From Sceloporus undulatus (lineage: Eukaryota; Chordata; Lepidosauria; Squamata; Phrynosomatidae): DNA of 64,000 nt. Position 1 is the stretch's first letter; every line of letters begins with the position of its first letter. The notes under the pieces are model-generated. The model did no database searches. It was not told the origin of the DNA and was given only the letters and a program-made list of their open reading frames with translations. Location: contig NC_056525.1 in NCBI RefSeq assembly GCF_019175285.1, forward strand, positions 126,601,305-126,665,304, in the 5' to 3' direction. A program made the translations under genes and the position numbers. Shown in pieces: positions 9,841 to 20,477 of the stretch.

Positions 9841-12472
9841 TAATAATAATAATAATAATAATAAAAACTTTATTTGTATACCGCCCTTCTAAAAACCAGG
9901 GCGGTGAACAACAATTCAGAACAATATAACATCAGGTCATACAAAACATTAAAACAGATTAATAAAAATAATAAAATGTCCATGCCGGCAAGACAGTGCT
10001 GACAAGGGGAGGGGGGGAGAGTAACTGGTCAGGGGTAAGCTTGTTCAAATAAGTGGGTCTTTAGCCCCTTCCTAAATTGGGCTAGGGAGGTGGCTGAGCG
10101 GAGCTCGAAGGGCAGCGCGTTCCAGAGGTTGGGGGCAGAGATGGAGAAAGCCCTCCTGGTGGTAGAACTATATTTCGCCTCTGGAACGGTTAACAATAGC
10201 TGCCCTGATGATCTGAGTGTGCGGGGCGGATTGTACGGAGAGAGGCGGTCCTCCAGATACCCTGGGCCCAAGCCATTTAGGGCTTTATAGGTAATAACCA
10301 ACACCTTGTATTGCGCCCGGAAGCGAATAGGCAGCCAATGCAAGTCTTTAAGGACTGGTGTTATATGACTGGCCCTGGCAGTGCCAGTGACCAGACAGGC
10401 TGCCATATTCTGCACAAGTTGCAGCTTCCAGGTATGGTACAAGGGTTGCCCCATGTAGAGCGCGTTGCAGAAATCCAAACGAGAGGTTACCAGGGCGTGT
10501 ACAACCGTTTCAAGGTCTCCCCGGTCGAGGTAGGGACGCAGCTGGCGTATCAGCCGAAGCTGATAACAGGTGCTCCTGACCGTCGCATCCACCTGAGATG
10601 TAAGGTGGAGCGACGAGTCCAGGAGCACCCCCAGGCTGCGTACAGAGTCCTTCACGGAAAGCGTGATTCCGTTCAGGACAGGTGGAACCACCGCCAACCC
10701 CGGACCGGGGGAACCTATCACGAGTACTTCCGTCTTCTCTGGATTCAGGCTGAGTCTGTTGTCCCTCATCCAGCCCATTACCGACTCCAGACAGGCCACG
10801 AGAGGAGAGACGCCAATCCCGGTCACTGCATCAGTCGGAGACATAGAGAAGACTATTTGGGTGTCATCAGCGTACTGATAACACCGCGCCCCATGTCTCC
10901 GGATGATCTCTCCCAGCGGTTTCATGTAAATGTTAAAGAGCATGGGAGACAGAATGGCTCCTTGAGGGACCCCAGATGTGAGGGCCCTCCTATCGGAGCA
11001 CACGTCTCCCAGCTGCACCATCTGGGACCTCCCGGAGAGGTAGGACCGGAACCACTGGAGCGCAGTGCCCCCGATTCCCACCTCCGCCAGGCGTCCCAGA
11101 AGGATACCATGGTCTATGGTATCGAAAGCCGCTGAGATGTCCAAGAGCACTAACAGGGACACGCTTCCCCTGTCCATGCCCAGACGGAGATCATCGACCA
11201 AGGCGACCATAGCAGTCTCAACCCCGTAACCCGCCCGAAAGCCAGTTTGAAATGGGTCTAGATATTCCGTTTCATCCAAGATCGATTGAAGTTGGATTGC
11301 AACCGCCCGCTCGATCACCTTCCCCAGAAATGGCAATAGCGAAATAGGCCGATAATTGTTATGCAACAGGGGGTCGAGGGAGGGCTTTTTTAATAGAGGT
11401 TTAACTACGGCCAATTTCAAATTTGTTGGAAATTGCCCATCCCTCAGTGAGGTGTTAATAATCCGCTGTAACAGCAAAGTTACAGCTGGGCCCCCCTGTG
11501 CCGCCAGCCATGAGGGACAGGGATCGAGAGGGCATGTTGTCTTCCTAACACTTCCAAGGATCTTGTCCACATCCTCGGTACTGACAGACTCAAACTGATC
11601 CAGACTAACCAAGTCCACGGATGCCCTGGATACCTCTACTCTAGGTTCTGCTCTAAGGCTGGCCTCAAGACCTTCGCTTATCCGAGAGATTTTATCCGCG
11701 AAGAAGTTGTTAAATTGGTCGCAGCAGGCCTTAGAAGGTTCAAGGATCTGGTTCGGGGCAGGAGGGAGCTGAGTTAGCTCCCTCACTACCCTGAACAACT
11801 CTGCCGGACGCGACTCCGCGGACGCGACACGTGCAGCATAGAATGAATTCTTAGCTGCACGTATCGCCTCTCCATAGTCCTTCAAAAGATGGTCTAGGAG
11901 AGTCTGGTCGGATAAGCACTGGTGTTTCCGCCAGCGGTGCTCTAGCCGTCGCAGAACCCGCTTCCGTGCCCGGAGGTCTTCTGTATACCAGGGCTTTCGT
12001 TTGGAAGCAGGCCTGAGAGGGCGCTTGAGAGCGATACTGTGTATAGCCTTGGAGAGACCGGTATCCCAAATACCGGTCAAGACATCAACAGAATCGCCGT
12101 CATTTCCATCCATAAGCCCCTCTAGGGCTTCCTGGAACCTTTTGGGTTCCATCAGCCTTCGTGGGTGGACCATTCTAATAGGTCCGCCACCTCCAAGGGG
12201 GATCTGGGTAGACGCCTTGATCGCTGCCTCCACAAGGAAATGATCCGTCCATGACAGGGGGGAAATGTTGGTTATTTCCGCCCACGGATTTTCCATGCTC
12301 GTACAAAAAACCAAATCGAGCATATTACCCGCAGAATGCGTTGGACCCGAGACCAGTTGAGACAGCCCCATGGAAGTCATGGTATCCATGAATTCACGAA
12401 CTGCACCGGATGGAACATAGCTGGCCGCGAAGGGAATGTTAGGTTCTACATTTCTAGCTGCAGTCTCCAGAT
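9841..12472 (-). mobile_element. L2-like LINE insertion, 5'-truncated, with (TTA)n tail
   Basis: The element's 3' end lies at low coordinates. After the reverse transcriptase frame comes a short 3' UTR with a stem at 9883-9904 (accgccct...agggcggt), then a GGTATACAAATAAAG-like end and (TTA)n at 9841-9863. The 5' junction near 12472 abuts an unrelated CR1 fragment. Clear flanking duplications were not identified. Confidence 0.82.
10029..12389 (-). CDS. L2-like (CR1-group) LINE ORF2, 5'-truncated, 786-codon open frame
   Basis: This is the reverse transcriptase polyprotein of a non-LTR retrotransposon. Residues 12-28 (VSGPTH...MLDLVF) resemble the end of the AP endonuclease domain, so most of the endonuclease is missing. 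The reverse transcriptase has NNYRPISLL (344-352), LLDISAAFDTIDH (415-427), LTSGVPQGAILSP (470-482) and the catalytic YADD (506-509). The C-terminal thumb-like region ends with the conserved WNALPFELR..TSL..FRKGLKTHLF block seen in L2-type and related LINEs. The frame also stays open upstream to about 12450, where the copy is truncated. More than 2.4 kb without a stop implies a recent insertion. L2 versus another CR1-group clade is inference. Confidence 0.88.
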   Translation of the reverse strand: MDTMTSMGLSQLVSGPTHSAGNMLDLVFCTSMENPWAEITNISPLSWTDHFLVEAAIKASTQIPLGGGGPIRMVHPRRLMEPKRFQEALEGLMDGNDGDSVDVLTGIWDTGLSKAIHSIALKRPLRPASKRKPWYTEDLRARKRVLRRLEHRWRKHQCLSDQTLLDHLLKDYGEAIRAAKNSFYAARVASAESRPAELFRVVRELTQLPPAPNQILEPSKACCDQFNNFFADKISRISEGLEASLRAEPRVEVSRASVDLVSLDQFESVSTEDVDKILGSVRKTTCPLDPCPSWLAAQGGPAVTLLLQRIINTSLRDGQFPTNLKLAVVKPLLKKPSLDPLLHNNYRPISLLPFLGKVIERAVAIQLQSILDETEYLDPFQTGFRAGYGVETAMVALVDDLRLGMDRGSVSLLVLLDISAAFDTIDHGILLGRLAEVGIGGTALQWFRSYLSGRSQMVQLGDVCSDRRALTSGVPQGAILSPMLFNIYMKPLGEIIRRHGARCYQYADDTQIVFSMSPTDAVTGIGVSPLVACLESVMGWMRDNRLSLNPEKTEVLVIGSPGPGLAVVPPVLNGITLSVKDSVRSLGVLLDSSLHLTSQVDATVRSTCYQLRLIRQLRPYLDRGDLETVVHALVTSRLDFCNALYMGQPLYHTWKLQLVQNMAACLVTGTARASHITPVLKDLHWLPIRFRAQYKVLVITYKALNGLGPGYLEDRLSPYNPPRTLRSSGQLLLTVPEAKYSSTTRRAFSISAPNLWNALPFELRSATSLAQFRKGLKTHLFEQAYP

Positions 12473-12670
12473 GCTATAGATGCTGTTTATTTGGATTTCA
12501 ACAAAGTAGTTGATATAGTCTCCCATGATATTTTTAATTAGCACACTGTGGAATAGAGGTTAACACTGTCAGATGGATCCATAATTGGTTGGAAAACCAT
12601 ATTCAAAGAACAATAATCAATGGATGCATTTTGGACCTTCCAGGCACTTCTTGAGATTGAATTTTCATTT
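12473..12670 (+). mobile_element. CR1 LINE fragment (reverse transcriptase region)
   Basis: Read on the + strand this encodes DAIDAVYLDFNKVVDIVSHD, then decays through stops. It matches the CR1 motif YLDFxKAFDTVPHD. It is much older than the adjoining L2-like LINE. Confidence 0.7.
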
Positions 12671-14452
12671 GCTGTTATAAAGTTTATTGTCCCAGTTTAG
12701 AGAGATCCTTTTGGAGAGCTTCATATACTGTTTTGGCTCTTCCTACCCTAAATAATGTAGTACACTTCATTACTCTCACTTAACTCCATGTCTTGAGTGG
12801 CAATAATATGTACATCTCAAGCATGGCAGATGGACAGGTTTTGCTTTTGCTTTTGAGAGTTTTGTTTTCAGTCCTTTACATAACATACACCCACAGCTTT
12901 TGTTTTTAGTGTGACAGAGGGGTAGATATGTTAGTAGACTTTGTACCCATCTTTGCATTCACTTAAGAACTTATTATGTTTTTTCCACTGTGCTTCATAT
13001 ATTAACTATATTTTTATTACTTTTGTAATATTTCTTATTTTGTTATTATTTTATCTTCATGGTAGTCATGGTTGATTGCTTCAAACAGTGGCATTGGTGG
13101 CACTTTTTATAATGTATTTTGTGTGTTTGCTGTTTTGTAAAATCAGACTTGCAAATTGACAAGCAGGTCCTTCTGAATTTTGCCTGTCTTGAGTCTTTCC
13201 ACCTTAATAATTGTTCCAGAATCCCTGGAAGCTGGTATGAAATTGCTTCTTATACAACTATTTATACATGCTTGCTGCTTATTTTGTTTTGTATTCATTC
13301 CACTTTAAAAATAACAATAACAATATACAGTGAAAACACCAGGGTACCAAATCTGTGTTTACAGTAGGTGTTTTCCATGATTGTCTCAGGTCACTAGTTT
13401 AGTGTGTTGCACTTTCAGGTTATCGGCCTTCTTTCTCCAGTACACAACCTTGCTTTCATCACTGGCTTTTAATTTTTGCTGATGGTGACTTCCATTAGGA
13501 AGCTTTACACATGAAGAAGGTTCATCAGATTACTTCCTCTTTGTATTTTGTATCCTTTTGTTTAGTGCTGTTATACAAAAACAGAACAGAAGACTTAACC
13601 AGACAGACAACAGATTTAAAAGCACCCTGGGGTCTTCTTGAAGGTACGAAGTGTAGTCATCTTCAGCTTGGTACCTTGTCATGCATCCCTTGTAGTTAAC
13701 CTATACTCACGGAACCATTGGATCCCAGGTGCCATGTATGATGTTTAACCAAAGATAGTCAGAAGAGAAATCTAATCTGATTGTTCTTCACATGGCTCTT
13801 TAGAAGATTTTCCAAACCTTCCCTTCTAAGTTTCCAAAGTTTTTCTCCAGCGTTAAGAGAGGGAGAAGCTTTATAAGCTGGAAATGAATGTTGTTGCTGT
13901 TTTGTTTTCATTTTATTTGGCAGTACTGAATGAGTTCAAGAGGCAGTTTACTTGGAGAAGGAGGCCGTTGTGCTTCAGGCAAAGAAAACAGGACAGAAAG
14001 GGGTTCCGTTCTTGGCTATGCCTAAAACCTCCTGAGCAATCGCAAGCAAGTCACATGCTCCTTGTGCTTTAACTCAGATTCCCAGCTGTATTAATGGGGG
14101 GGCACCTTGGCACAGCCTTTGAGACATCCTTTGTCTATTTAGGCGTCCGTGCTGTTCTCAATGACCTCAAGTAACATCTGATCATTTCCAGTCCCAGAAT
14201 GGGGAGATGACCTCTTGTTAACAAAATAGGCTCCCAATAGCCATGTGGGCTTAAGGATCTTGGCTTTATATACTGTATGTTTCTAGTTTGCTGGATTACA
14301 TATTGAAACATGAATTACTAGTACAGTTGTTCTCACCTAAGGTTATAGCTATTGTAAAGGAGGGTTATGATAAGAACATGTGGGTCTAAGTTAAAGAAAA
14401 TTGTTATGTCCAAAACCTTTTAAAATCAATGGGACAAATTGCTATTGGTAAC
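12671..14452. other. Unassigned AT-rich sequence
   Basis: It is AT-rich and apparently single-copy by eye. No exon-like frame with both splice sites was found. Confidence 0.4.
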
Positions 14453-14711
14453 TGCCATAAAGTTGACTTCGACTTATGGTGACCCTTTGAAGAAAGACCT
14501 CCAAGTCACCTTGTCATAATAGCCTTGCTCAGGTCTTGCAGACTCAAGGCCATTGTTTCCTTGATTGAGAATATTCCATCTTCCTCTTTTCCTACTGTCT
14601 TCTACCTTACCAACCATTGTTGTCTTTTCTAGTGAGTCATGTCTTCTCATGATATGTCTAAAGTACAAAAGTCTCCGTTTAGTCATCTTGGCTTCATGCT
14701 TGATTTGCTCT
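14453..14711 (-). mobile_element. Bov-B LINE 3' end, first of two in tandem
   Basis: It contains the Bov-B 3' end (gacttatggtgaccctttga, gagtcatgtcttctcatgat, agtcatcttggcttcatgct). Read on the - strand it encodes LLYFRHIMRRHDSLEKTTMV, a Bov-B C-terminal motif. Confidence 0.82.
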
Positions 14712-14974
14712 TTGTTGTTAGCTATCCCTGAGTTGACTCCGACTCATGACCACCCTGCGGATGAGAAATTTCTAAGACTCCCTATCCTCCACTGCTCTGC
14801 TCAGGCCCTGCAAACCCATATCTGTGACCTCCTTGATTGAGTCCATCCATCTGGCATGCAGTCTTCTCCTCATTCTTCTACCCTCCACCTTTCCGAGCAT
14901 TATTGTTTTTTTCTAGTGATCCAGGCATTCTCATTATGTGGCCTAAGTACAACAGCCTCAATTTAATCATCTTA

Positions 14975-15330
14975 GGCGGGATACAGACCGCCCAAAAAGG
15001 GCAGTCTGCCACCACCCTGGTTTGCTGCGTAAGGGAGCCTCAGCAGACAAACTGCGCGGCTCCCTTGCACAACAAAAAGAAACCACAAAAAGCGGGTTCT
15101 TTCTGTGGTGCCATTATGATGCCGCAAGGCGCCAATGGCACACTTGCGGTGTCACAAAGGCGCTGGGACGTGCGGACACTATGCACCCGTCACGTCAAAA
15201 TGGCAGCGCCCGTATGTACAGGGCGTTGCCATTTTGACATCCTCGTCACATGCAAGGGGCGAGTCGCATTTGGAAGCGCCACCCCTTGCACGTCACGACA
15301 GCGCCCCATAGGACCTGTCTATCCAGCACC
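14975..15330. mobile_element. GC-rich TIR element (ACAGAC family) inside Bov-B
   Basis: The left end ggcgggatacagaccgccc pairs imperfectly with the right end, read in reverse as ggtgctggatagacaggtcc. The interior has an inverted repeat around 15198-15240 (tcaaaatggcagcgcccgta / gggcgttgccattttgac). The flanks TTA and CTA suggest a 3-bp duplication with one change. Confidence 0.7.
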
Positions 15331-15366
15331 CTAGCTTCCAAGGAGAAAGCTATTTGAGGACCCGTT

Positions 15367-15623
15367 TACAGTGTGCCCGCATTATAGGCTGGCACGCTTT
15401 ACGCGGACTTGAGCATATGCGCTCAAGCCGTGGGGAGTGCACGTGGCACAAGGGGCAGCACGTCCCATTCCAATGAATGGGGTGCGCACCCATGGCGCCC
15501 CACACGCTCCCATGCCGCCGCACACAAGCCCCATTAAAATGAATGGGGCTCCAGCATAGGCAGAATTTGCCTTACGCCGGGGGGTCTGGAATGGATCCTC
15601 GCGTAAGGCAAGGGCCCACTGTA
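15367..15623. mobile_element. Pogo/Tigger-like MITE inside Bov-B
   Basis: The ends are TACAGTGTGCCCGC and, inverted, TACAGTGGGCCCTTGC, with TA at both borders. The interior repeats GCTTACG-type and tgaatggggc segments in both orientations. Its relative at 39730-39882 has the same CAGTGGGCCCTT end. Confidence 0.72.
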
Positions 15624-16649
15624 TTTATCTTTTAGCTGTCCATGGTATTCTAAGCACTCTTCTCTAGCACCACATCTAGAATGAGTTGATTTTCTTTCTA
15701 TCTGCTTCCTTTACTGTCCCTACATGGGGATGATGGGGAATACAATGACCTGGGCAATTCTGACTCTAGTACTCAGTTATATATCTTTACTCTTCAGGCT
15801 CTTTTCTAGTTCTTTCATAGCTGCCCTACCCATTCCTAGTCTTCTTCTTATTTCTTGATTGCAGTCACCAATCTGATCAATATTTGATCCTAGGCAGGGA
15901 AATTCTTTGACTATTTCAATTTGTATCTGCTTTCAATATTTATTTATTTTCTGACAAGTCCACCAAATATAGTAAAAAGTCCCCATTTGTTGCTCTCTTT
16001 TTCACCATAAACTCTACACCCTTTTATACATTTTCTTTCGTTCCAACCATTTTGTAAAAATTATCTTTAAGGTCATAACACAGAGTGTATGTCAGACCCT
16101 TAGACCACAGTCTCCCCATTGTTCTATTTATATACTATATCCAAAGTTCTGAGCTCATTTTACCATACATTCCTTAATTTGTTCATGATTTTCTTCCCGA
16201 AATTGGATGGTGTGCTCCATTATCCAGGACATACTTACAGTATGATCCCTAGTGCTTCTTCTGTTGCTGAACCCAGCTTGGATAGCTGGCATTTCTCGCT
16301 CCATATGTGGTAAAAGTCTTTGTTTTAGAAATTTTGAACCTCACTTTGCTTTCATAGGAAATTAATGCAATGGTCCTGTGGTTACTGCAATTCCTTGTAT
16401 CCACTTTCTTGAAGACTGGAGTGTACACAGGGTAATTCTCTTGTTTTCATTGAATTTGATGACCTAATCATATCCAGGAATGCAGAGAATGCATTTGCAA
16501 TGAGACACATTGTTTCTGATAGACTTGTGAGGTGAGGCTGTGCAGAAGGTTAACACACCCCATTCCTAAAGTACCTAAAAACCTCTTTATGAGTGGGAAA
16601 CAAATGTGCATTTACATTAGGGGTACGACTTAGGGTAAGGGGCAAGAGG

Positions 16650-17250
16650 TATGTGTTTGTATGTCCCTTATTTGCAGAACCCTATCGCCAACACCTACGA
16701 CTCCTCGAACACTTTCATCAGCACTGTTTACGCAGAATTCTAAATATACTGGACTATGTGACGAATGTTGCTGTCCTTGAGCCAAGCAGGAATCACCAGC
16801 ATTGAGGCCATGCTATTGAGGATGCAGCTGTGCTGGGCAGGACATGTTTCTAGGATGAAGGACCATCGCCTCCCAAAAATAGTATTCTACAGTGAACTTG
16901 CCACGGGTCAGCATAAGAGGGGCGCTCCAAAGAAGAGATACAAGGACTCCCTGAAACAACATCTTAGGCTCAGCCAAATTGATCACCAACAATGGCCCAC
17001 CCTGGCCTCGTAACAGGAGGCATGGAGACGCATTATCCATGATGTGGCAACCTTTTTCGAAAACTCACGCCGAATGAGTCTCGAAGAGAAACGACAGCAC
17101 AGAAAGAACCACAACCCAGAAACATCACCCAAGGAGACTTTCTGCTGTGCTTTCTGCAACCGGACTTGTTTATCTCGGATTGGTCTTTTTAGTCATCAAC
17201 GCACTTGTAGAAAGCGCGGGATGAGTCCTTCCTGAATCATCATTCGCGAA
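16650..17250 (+). mobile_element. LINE ORF2 C-terminal remnant with zinc knuckle
   Basis: Three overlapping frames give one protein-like run: EHFHQHCLRRILNILDYVTN; AGITSIEAMLLRMQLCWAGH VSRMKDHRLPK; then FCCAFCNRTCLSRIGLFSHQ RTCRK. The last part is a Cys-Cys-His-Cys knuckle. This C-terminal module is familiar from widespread animal non-LTR retrotransposons. The clade is not assigned here. At least two frame changes and an in-frame stop make it a remnant. Confidence 0.75.
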
Positions 17251-17349
17251 GAAAAGCCAGAGAGAGAGATATTTTCAAAACTCATGCAATTATTTATCTG
17301 GAGCTTCATTTCTGGTTTGTGTTGAGCTGATGGATACATTATCATGTAT

Positions 17350-17525
17350 ATGGGTGATTGCATTCTGGGTTGCAATACTTGGATGGGAGACTGCCAACGA
17401 ATATCAGGTGCTTTAGGCTATATTTCAGAGGATGCAACTGGCAAAACCACCTCTTGAGTATTTTTTGCCTAATAAAACACCATGAAATTTGTATGTTGCC
17501 ATATGTTGACAGGTGATTTTAGGAC
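17350..17525 (+). mobile_element. Degraded 5S rRNA-headed SINE
   Basis: Only the 3' part of the 5S head is readable (atacttggatgggagactgc, tatcaggtgctttaggc). The same body as at 8229 follows (ggcaaaaccacctcttgagt). Confidence 0.75.
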
Positions 17526-17961
17526 ACATACCACACTAAGCAGTTTCAAAAATGAGCAAATGCATAAAATATTCTTTATTTGCAGGGAAGTCCTCAGTTT
17601 CATGCTTCTGTGGAGAGGCAAAACATTCCAGAATAACATTTAAAGCCTAGTGTAACATGAGGATATTATTGTCCTCTTAGTTTGCCCAGTGCTGGCTCAG
17701 CCAAAGACGTGTTTCCAATATATATATGGGTTTTTTTCCCAGCATGAAGGGCTCATCCTAGGTGATGACATTAGAAAACAGCAGCCTTAAGAATTCTATC
17801 ATACTAAAAGTAACTGCATTTTAGCAGCCACACACCTCTGAGGAGCGAGACTTATGTCTGTTGATCAGTTTCTAGTCCTGTAGAAACAGTAACATATCAC
17901 TATGCTAACAGGATTCCTCCTATCTGCATCTCAGAATACTTGATTTTGTTCCCATAATGTT

Positions 17962-18102
17962 CAGTATAAATGAGGAGTGGGCAACTGGTGCTTTAGATGT
18001 TGCTTCACTGCTAGTGCCAACATTCCTCACCATTGTCTGTGTTGGCAAAGAATGATGGAGATCAGAATCAAACATCAGGAGGGCTACAAATGCCTATCTC
18101 TG
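17962..18102. mobile_element. GGAGTTGTAGT-type palindromic MITE
   Basis: It reads aaatgaggagtgggcaactg, ctttagatgttgcttcactg, then after a centre caccattgtctgtgttggca, acatcaggagggctacaaat. Confidence 0.6.
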
Positions 18103-19603
18103 TTCAATATGATAAAGTGAAAAGATAAAATAAAAATGAAACCACGTCAATACCAATCTACCATGTCTGAGTATCCACATTCATGTGCTACAGCTGACAC
18201 CTAATTGTTGTGCTCTTGGGTTTCCACGTGTTATCTTTTATTGTCACTGAAATTATGGAAATGGCATGTGATCACTATGGTAATCATGTTCCTATTGGAA
18301 CGTGAGCATGACCTTGTTGCTTCAGAGAGAGTTCCAGCTAGTTCGGCATTCTCTTCCCAACAAGAGTTAGCATGCAAAACTTGTAAGCAAAATATCTCGG
18401 TGATGGTAATTCCTTCTTGTTTATTCCTGAAATCTAATATCTATTCTAATAATCCCAAAATCTGCATTTGAACATTGAGTTTTCAATTAGCAGTCATGGC
18501 TAATAACGCTTAATTCACCTGTCTTCCATGATTTTGTCTACTATAGACTTTCTGAAAAGCTGCATTAATCAGCACCCAGCCTTGGGACCCCTTCAGAGAG
18601 GCTAAGCAGCCAAATGTCTACTTCCTTTCCTCTACTTCTTTGCTTCTGAGGTCCCAGCCATTGTGCTGGATGGAATTCAGTGGAACCATTTTGTAACAAG
18701 ACAACAATACCTTCTAGCCATCCTTACAGAGAACCTTGTATAATTGTGGGAGATTGAGATCGAGACCCATACCCCCACTCTCCGAAGGCACCTGCATATC
18801 TATATTAGTCCTGGAAGTAAGAATAAAACATGACTCAGACAAGTCAGTAGCAAAATGGCATATGGTTTGGCAACCACAAGAAGTGATGCAACAAAGAGCA
18901 ACACTTTCAGTATTGTTTTTAGTAAGCTAAAGTGCATTCAAGTAAGCCTGAGCCGTGTGTGGGTCATAGGAAGTGCAAATACCAAAGATGTTTGTTCTGC
19001 TGCCATCTCTTTATGCCATCTGGGCCACCACCCCATTACTGTTCCTGAAAGCATTCTCTGACCCTGGGTGGTCCAGGACACTTTAAACAGCATGTGAAAA
19101 AAACAGTGAGCACATACAGAAATACATAACTTGTGTATTAAGCAAGCCCTTTGGTGCATTTTGGTTAAGTCTGTAACCTTCTTTCCCAGATAGAGAAACC
19201 AGTTCTGCATGTTTACAGGACAGCTGTCTACAGCACTGACTGGAAACCACTGACATCCCACCTCTTACTCCACCTAGAAGTTCTTCAAGGTATTAAAATT
19301 TTATTCTACTTACTTTCCCTGCCGCTTAAAGTGTGACAGACATAAATATATGCCTAGATAACTAAATGATCACACCGTTCAACATTTCACAGATGGAAAC
19401 CAGGACCTATGAGAGTGGGATCAAAAGGGTGTGGCAAGGGCAAAAGTTATTAATGGAAAACAACACAAAAAACTAAGTAGGGAAACCATGGAATTTATGT
19501 GCTGAGTTAAGGCAAGCTGGGCAAAGGGGCAGGCTGAATCATAAATAGAATCCTATTAATGATAGGTAGTATATATACAACATGATTAAAAATAAATACC
19601 ATA
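18103..19603. other. Unassigned sequence
   Basis: No repeat family or gene was recognised. The longest open frame (107 codons, - strand, 19261-18938) has no familiar motif. Confidence 0.4.
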
Positions 19604-20207
19604 TACAGTTGGACATCCACATTTGCGACTTTGACTTTTGCAAATTTGATTATTTGCTGTATTGATTAGTACATTCTCTCTAGGACCTTTCAGGTGCTTC
19701 AACACAATGCTGCCAGAGGTTGACTATAGAGTTGCACTGGAGAACCTTGAAGTTCCTGGGGAAAACACCTCTAGGTATTGGTAGGTCCTCCAGCATGATT
19801 CTGTGATCAACCTCTGGCAGATGTTAACCATTGGCCTGTTACAGACTGCCAAAATAAAGCTACTTCGGGTCTCTTCGGAGGTATGTTGTTTAAATGATGC
19901 ATGCATCCTAAGAATCCAGAAGCTGCACCAAAGCTGCACTCCAGTGCTTAGGAATGGAGTGTGGCTTTGGTTCGACCTCTGGACTCTTAGGACCCATGCA
20001 TCATTTAAATAGCATACCTCCAAAGAGACCCGAAGCAGCTTTATTTTGGCAGTCTGTAACAGGCCATAGAGTTGCCCTAGAGGACCTGGAGATAGCTAGG
20101 GAAGTGTTCTCTCAGGTAAAAAGAATAATGGTTTTTTATTTGCGTTTTTTCCACATTCACAGGGGTCCTTCAGCCCTAACTCTAGCAAAGGTGGAGGGTC
20201 CACTGTA
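19604..20207. mobile_element. Pogo/Tigger-like MITE split by another element
   Basis: The left end is TACAGTTGGACATCCACATT and the right end, inverted, is TACAGTGGACCCTCCACCTT. TA borders lie at 19604-19605 and 20206-20207. The two halves flank a palindromic element at 19833-20065. A related copy is at 27463-27749. Confidence 0.78.
19833..20065. mobile_element. Palindromic TIR element (AAAATAAAGC family)
   Basis: The TIRs exceed 60 bp. The left begins ggcctgttacagactgcca then aaataaagctacttcgggtc. The right is its inverse. The centre has a second inverted pair (agctgcaccaaagctgcact). It is inserted in a Tigger-like MITE. Confidence 0.85.
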
Positions 20208-20477
20208 CTACATTATTGTAAAATCACAATGCCTTATCAGACATGTTCAGAATTACAGCTTCCTCCCAGATCCATTATCACAATAATGAATTCTGTGTTC
20301 ACACCCACCCCCTCTGCCCAATGCTCATGGATAAATCAGATCAGTTCCCTGCATTTACCTAGGAGTAGTCCCACTGAATTTATTGGGGCTTACTTCAGAG
20401 TAGATAGGTTTATCATTGCATTGTAAATATAAAAGAAACAATGCGCTGCAGGAAAAAAAAAATAATAACCAGTAAAT

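Larger units (their letters stand above)
14712..16510 (-). mobile_element. Bov-B LINE copy interrupted by two DNA elements
   Basis: A second Bov-B 3' end starts at 14712 beside the first, in the same orientation. Its sequence resumes at 15331-15366 (agcttccaaggagaaagct) after one insertion, and again from 15624 (agctgtccatggtattctaa) after another. It runs into Bov-B reverse transcriptase sequence near 16230-16510. Confidence 0.78.

Noticed and set aside
10311-11135. 274-codon + strand open frame
   Set aside because: It is the antisense shadow of the L2-like LINE reverse transcriptase on the - strand.
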